Shown here piece after piece: positions 61,701 to 64,000 of a stretch of DNA of 64,000 nucleotides. The stretch covers positions 19,601,544-19,665,543 of the forward strand of contig NC_091144.1 of assembly GCF_041381155.1 (NCBI RefSeq), in the 5' to 3' direction. The notes below the pieces were generated by a model that was not told where the DNA came from, ran no database searches, and was given only the letters and a program-made list of their open reading frames with translations. Numbering within the stretch: position 1 is the stretch's first letter; each line of letters starts with the position of its first letter. The position numbers were made by a program, and so were the translations under genes. This stretch comes from Argopecten irradians (lineage: Eukaryota; Mollusca; Bivalvia; Pectinida; Pectinidae).

Positions 61701-62076
61701 CTTCATTTTTAAAGGTTGTTACTGGAAACATGAATATTTTTTTAATTGGCCAAATGTAAATGACAAACCTTGGACATTATAGTGTGTGAAAGGAAGGATG
61801 GAAGGACAGGCAGCATACAGTGCAAAACTATATATATGTATATATATACTGGTAGTCCAAAGTACTGATAACCTTGAGATAACAAATTCACTTTTTCATT
61901 TTTATTTATTACCGAATAAGGAGGATGTGGGTGGACATGTAACAATGATTTATGTCATTATCAAGGTACAACAAACCTTTAAGAGCTTCATTGGGATCTC
62001 CAGTAGACCTCATGATATCTAAAAGTTGGGTCTCGAATGAGGAAAATCTCATGCTATCATACGAACCACTCCGATC
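49768..62076 (-). CDS. CPEB: CPEB2/3/4 (Orb2)-type cytoplasmic polyadenylation element-binding protein, 3' part
   Basis: This protein binds U-rich elements in mRNA 3' UTRs and controls poly(A) tail length and translation. Exons in transcript order are 62076-61977, 60987-60820, 59984-59895, 52011-51893, 50930-50816, 50451-50270 and 49995-49768. All are GT-AG and phases match, giving 333 residues. The first exon reads DRSGSYDSMRFSSFETQLLD, a conserved segment before the RRMs. RRM1 has RKVFVGGLPPDIDE and GYCFLLFQDE; RRM2 has KTIFVGGVPRPLR and KGAGRVAFSNQQSY. The C-terminal ZZ domain has MCDECQGARCGGKFAPFFC and on to FHKPLVKEG with the full Cys/His set. Near-identity to CPEB2-4 in RRM2 places it there and not with CPEB1/Orb. 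The ending FRWC differs from the usual FRWN. The N-terminal low-complexity and start exons lie right of the window. The 7.9-kb intron 52,012-59,894 holds a 36-bp minisatellite. Confidence 0.96.
51288..51623. mobile_element. TTAA-flanked MITE (family AGTGAAYAGTCGGGCAAGG), copy 1
   Basis: Inverted ends AGTGAATAGTCGGTCAAAG (left) and, reverse strand, AGTGAACAGTCGGGCAAGG (right), with TTAA at 51,284-51,287 and 51,624-51,627. About 336 bp, no ORF. A direct copy with about 95% identity by eye lies at 62,784. In a CPEB intron. Confidence 0.8.
52677..54540. repeat. 36-bp minisatellite (about 51 units) in a CPEB intron
   Basis: The unit contains GTGGGTAATACTGGGAGGGG and then CCCAGCCATAAG. Variants differ mainly at TACTGG/TATTGG and CAT/CAA. 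At least two sub-families succeed each other: TATTGTGGGTAATACTGGG at 52,680-53,100 and CACTGTGGGTAATATTGGG at 53,930-54,330. The G-rich strand is plus, antisense to CPEB. Long ORFs arise only because the period is a multiple of 3. Confidence 0.97.
54990..55175 (+). mobile_element. SINE-like repeat
   Basis: B-box-like AGTTTGAATCCC (about 55,029), then GGTACTGACTGCTGGTCGG, TTTTTCTCTGGGTACTCC, ACATCCTTAAATGAC and AATAGGATGTTAGTC. The body and 3' end resemble the SINE at 30,134 and common molluscan SINEs. The A box is decayed. Confidence 0.55.
55258..55284. repeat. (CA)n microsatellite
   Basis: An uninterrupted run of about 12-13 CA units in the CPEB intron. Confidence 0.95.
57088..57129. repeat. 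(TG)n microsatellite followed by a G homopolymer
   Basis: About 11 TG units, then 9 or so G residues after a short spacer. Confidence 0.9.
57838..57935 (+). repeat. tRNA-like sequence (SINE head or tRNA relic)
   Basis: TTGCTCAGTTG (57,858-57,868) resembles an A box and AGTTCGATTCC (57,906-57,916) is a near-perfect B box. A cloverleaf with a proper acceptor stem is not obvious, so a functional tRNA is unlikely. Confidence 0.4.
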
Positions 62077-64000
62077 CTGAAAAAAAAGATACAAGCCATA
62101 AATATAAGTAAAATCAATAGCAGATGAGAGGACACTAGGGATTTCTCTGATAATACAAGTAGAACCTTGGATCATGAAGCGAAAGTCATTTCAAGGAGAA
62201 TTCAAGAAGATAATAGCCGTCATTCTGCAGCGCCACCAACATGTGGATCAATAATCATCAGCATCCATCTCTATATTTTGGTATTTTTTTGACAGCGCTA
62301 AACATTTTCAGCAAAAATTCAGCTGAATAAAGACAGTTTAATTCAATATCATTCCTCTAGCCAAATCCTTATCAAATCACATCCAATATGTATTTCCTTA
62401 CTGGTAAATTTTTTTCTGTTAGTGTTACATTTTATGCATTATATCATGTATATTATATTATCTATAGCTGTAGTAGGAAATATGTAGTTTTATGTACACC
62501 ACATATATTGGTAACACATGTAATCATTTTTCCATGCATTTTGTAAGATGCAGTGATAGAAACTTACAAAATGCATTGTATTTTTGTTTTACATACGGTC
62601 GACAACGAAAATTATTCGATTCATCCGGAATTCGACTTAAACGTATTGTCATTAGGTTTGATCAGAATGTGGTTTCTAACGGTCCTTATCGTATGACTAT
62701 TACAGCCGGGTACATGTCTATTACCGTGATCACGATATTATTGTTTTTTTCCAATTGATAAGGTTTGTAGTAAATCATTTTAAAGTGAATAGTCGGGCAA
62801 AGAAAACCAGTCTAAATGCGTTCATTGGCCGTCCAAAAGTTCTCACACATTAATACGACTGTCAAGTTCTGCTTAGTTTCCCAGTTCTGACCATTAAAGT
62901 AAAGAAAATTTGAAAGCATTGAAAGCGAGGCTGTGTGGAAATGTAACCACAGACATAGTGAGCCGGGAGGACGTTTTAGAATTCCCATACTTTAAATTAA
63001 TTTCTTCGTACGCAGACAGATTTTGACGAGAGATTTTATTTTTCCATTTCATAAGAAATTATACTTGATACATTCACACCATTTTTACCGACTTTAGCCA
63101 TCCTTGCCCGACTGTTCACTTTAAATATGTTTTCAGATGTTTTTGGATTTTTTTTTTAAATACATAAAATAATTTCAACTACGATAATATGAGGTTTTTT
63201 TAATTTGAAATTTTAACTGAAATTAAATTTGAGATAGTAACTATTTTTTTTAGCTGAATATCCGTTCAAGGGACCAGGAATTGACTTAGACTCAACCGGA
63301 GTTTCTAGTTATCTAAAAAATTTTCATCCGATTTTAAAATACATATACAAAGAAGGAAAAAAACGGGGCTTCAAAATTAATTTGACTCAAACGGAATTTA
63401 GGCTGTACATTAATATGCACAATTCGCTTTTTAGGTTACCATATATAACATATTATTATCTGTGTATAAATCTTAATGTTATTATCTGGATACAATACTA
63501 ATATAATTCATAATTGCACTGCAAAATGATATGAATTAATTTAGAATAAAGATTTAAATTTAAAATTTGATGAATGCTTTATTAAGCAATAGATTAGACA
63601 GTATGCCGTTGTACACATCTGATCATACGTACACAATTTTTATTCATGCATACAAAGTTCATAGATATGATTTTATTTATGAATTAAAACACAACATAGT
63701 TATTATTTTTGTAAATTTTATCAGCATTTCTAGCTTCATCCTTTGCTTTGGCAACTGCAATTTGCCTTTTTGACACTTATAATATGGCATTTTTTTTTGT
63801 GTTTAGAATGTTAAGAATGAGACATAACCTTAAATATTCTAGCCTCAGCAGTCATAATCAGCAGCTGAATGATATGAAATCTAATATGGTTACATCAGCA
63901 ACTGTGCATGTGTAATGCAACATTTACGTTGTGTAATTATTTACATTTTCATTGATCTATCTATCAACTGAAGAATAATGTATACACATGTTTTGGAAAC
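62077..64000. other. Upstream CPEB intron (5' exons outside window)
   Basis: No further exon is seen up to the window end. The stretch contains a TTAA-flanked MITE (62,784-63,120); the rest is AT-rich and unremarkable. Confidence 0.5.
62784..63120. mobile_element. TTAA-flanked MITE (family AGTGAAYAGTCGGGCAAGG), copy 2
   Basis: Left end AGTGAATAGTCGGGCAAAG; right end (reverse strand) AGTGAACAGTCGGGCAAGG; TTAA at 62,780-62,783 and 63,121-63,124. Same orientation and nearly the same sequence as 51,288-51,623. Confidence 0.8.

Noticed and set aside
1-64000. LTR retroelement, endogenous virus or Polinton copies
   Set aside because: I saw no paired long terminal repeats, integrase, protease, capsid or envelope-like frames; the only reverse-transcriptase-related sequence is the LINE relic.

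Overview
The window looks like nuclear DNA of an invertebrate animal, most likely a bivalve mollusc. This is inferred from intron-rich genes with GT-AG introns, AT-rich sequence, many short inverted-repeat transposons, tRNA-derived SINEs, and a leucine-rich-repeat GPCR of the relaxin-receptor/GRL101 type. Nothing bacterial is present: no operons, no Shine-Dalgarno-led ORFs, no CRISPR. Most long open frames fall in three minisatellites whose periods (30, 27 and 36 bp) are multiples of three, and they are not genes.

Region 1 (1-24,153) is a tandem duplication with a period of about 12.4-12.9 kb. Each copy holds a 30-bp minisatellite (about 52 units in copy A, 37 in copy B) ending less than 100 bp upstream of the start codon of an intact LRR-GPCR gene (A: 3,179-8,237; B: 15,608-20,670; each 821 residues, with an optional last exon at 10,161 / 22,612). 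The copies are nearly identical outside the minisatellite. Two exceptions stand out: a patch in LRRs 4-5 of the ectodomain, and a 214-bp inverted-repeat transposon present only in copy A, for which copy B keeps the perfect empty site. Copy A runs 958 bp further than copy B, so the array probably extends left of the window.

Region 2 (24,154-33,743) is a plus-strand TMEM128 orthologue with four coding exons. Its 6.6-kb first intron is packed with repeats: a 1.9-kb element with long inverted ends, a 155-bp tandem array, a hammerhead-ribozyme-like motif, a LINE relic, a MITE and a SINE. Region 3 (33,744-41,680) is intergenic, with MITEs, a 27-bp minisatellite, a second 155-bp-type array and a perfect 80-bp hairpin insertion.

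Region 4 (41,680-64,000) is the 3' half of a minus-strand CPEB2/3/4 (Orb2)-type gene. Seven coding exons cover both RRMs and the C-terminal ZZ zinc domain; the N-terminal part lies beyond the right edge. Downstream of its stop codon is about 8 kb in which I recognise no transposon. It ends at an AATAAA with a GU/U-rich element and carries matches to conserved microRNA seeds, including a 12-nt match to the miR-92 5' end. I read it as a very long 3' UTR. A 36-bp minisatellite, SINE-like sequences and two copies of a TTAA-flanked MITE lie in the CPEB introns.

The three gene families are unrelated in function. The main interest is the recent receptor duplication with local sequence exchange, the ribozyme-like motif, and the long, apparently regulated CPEB 3' UTR.
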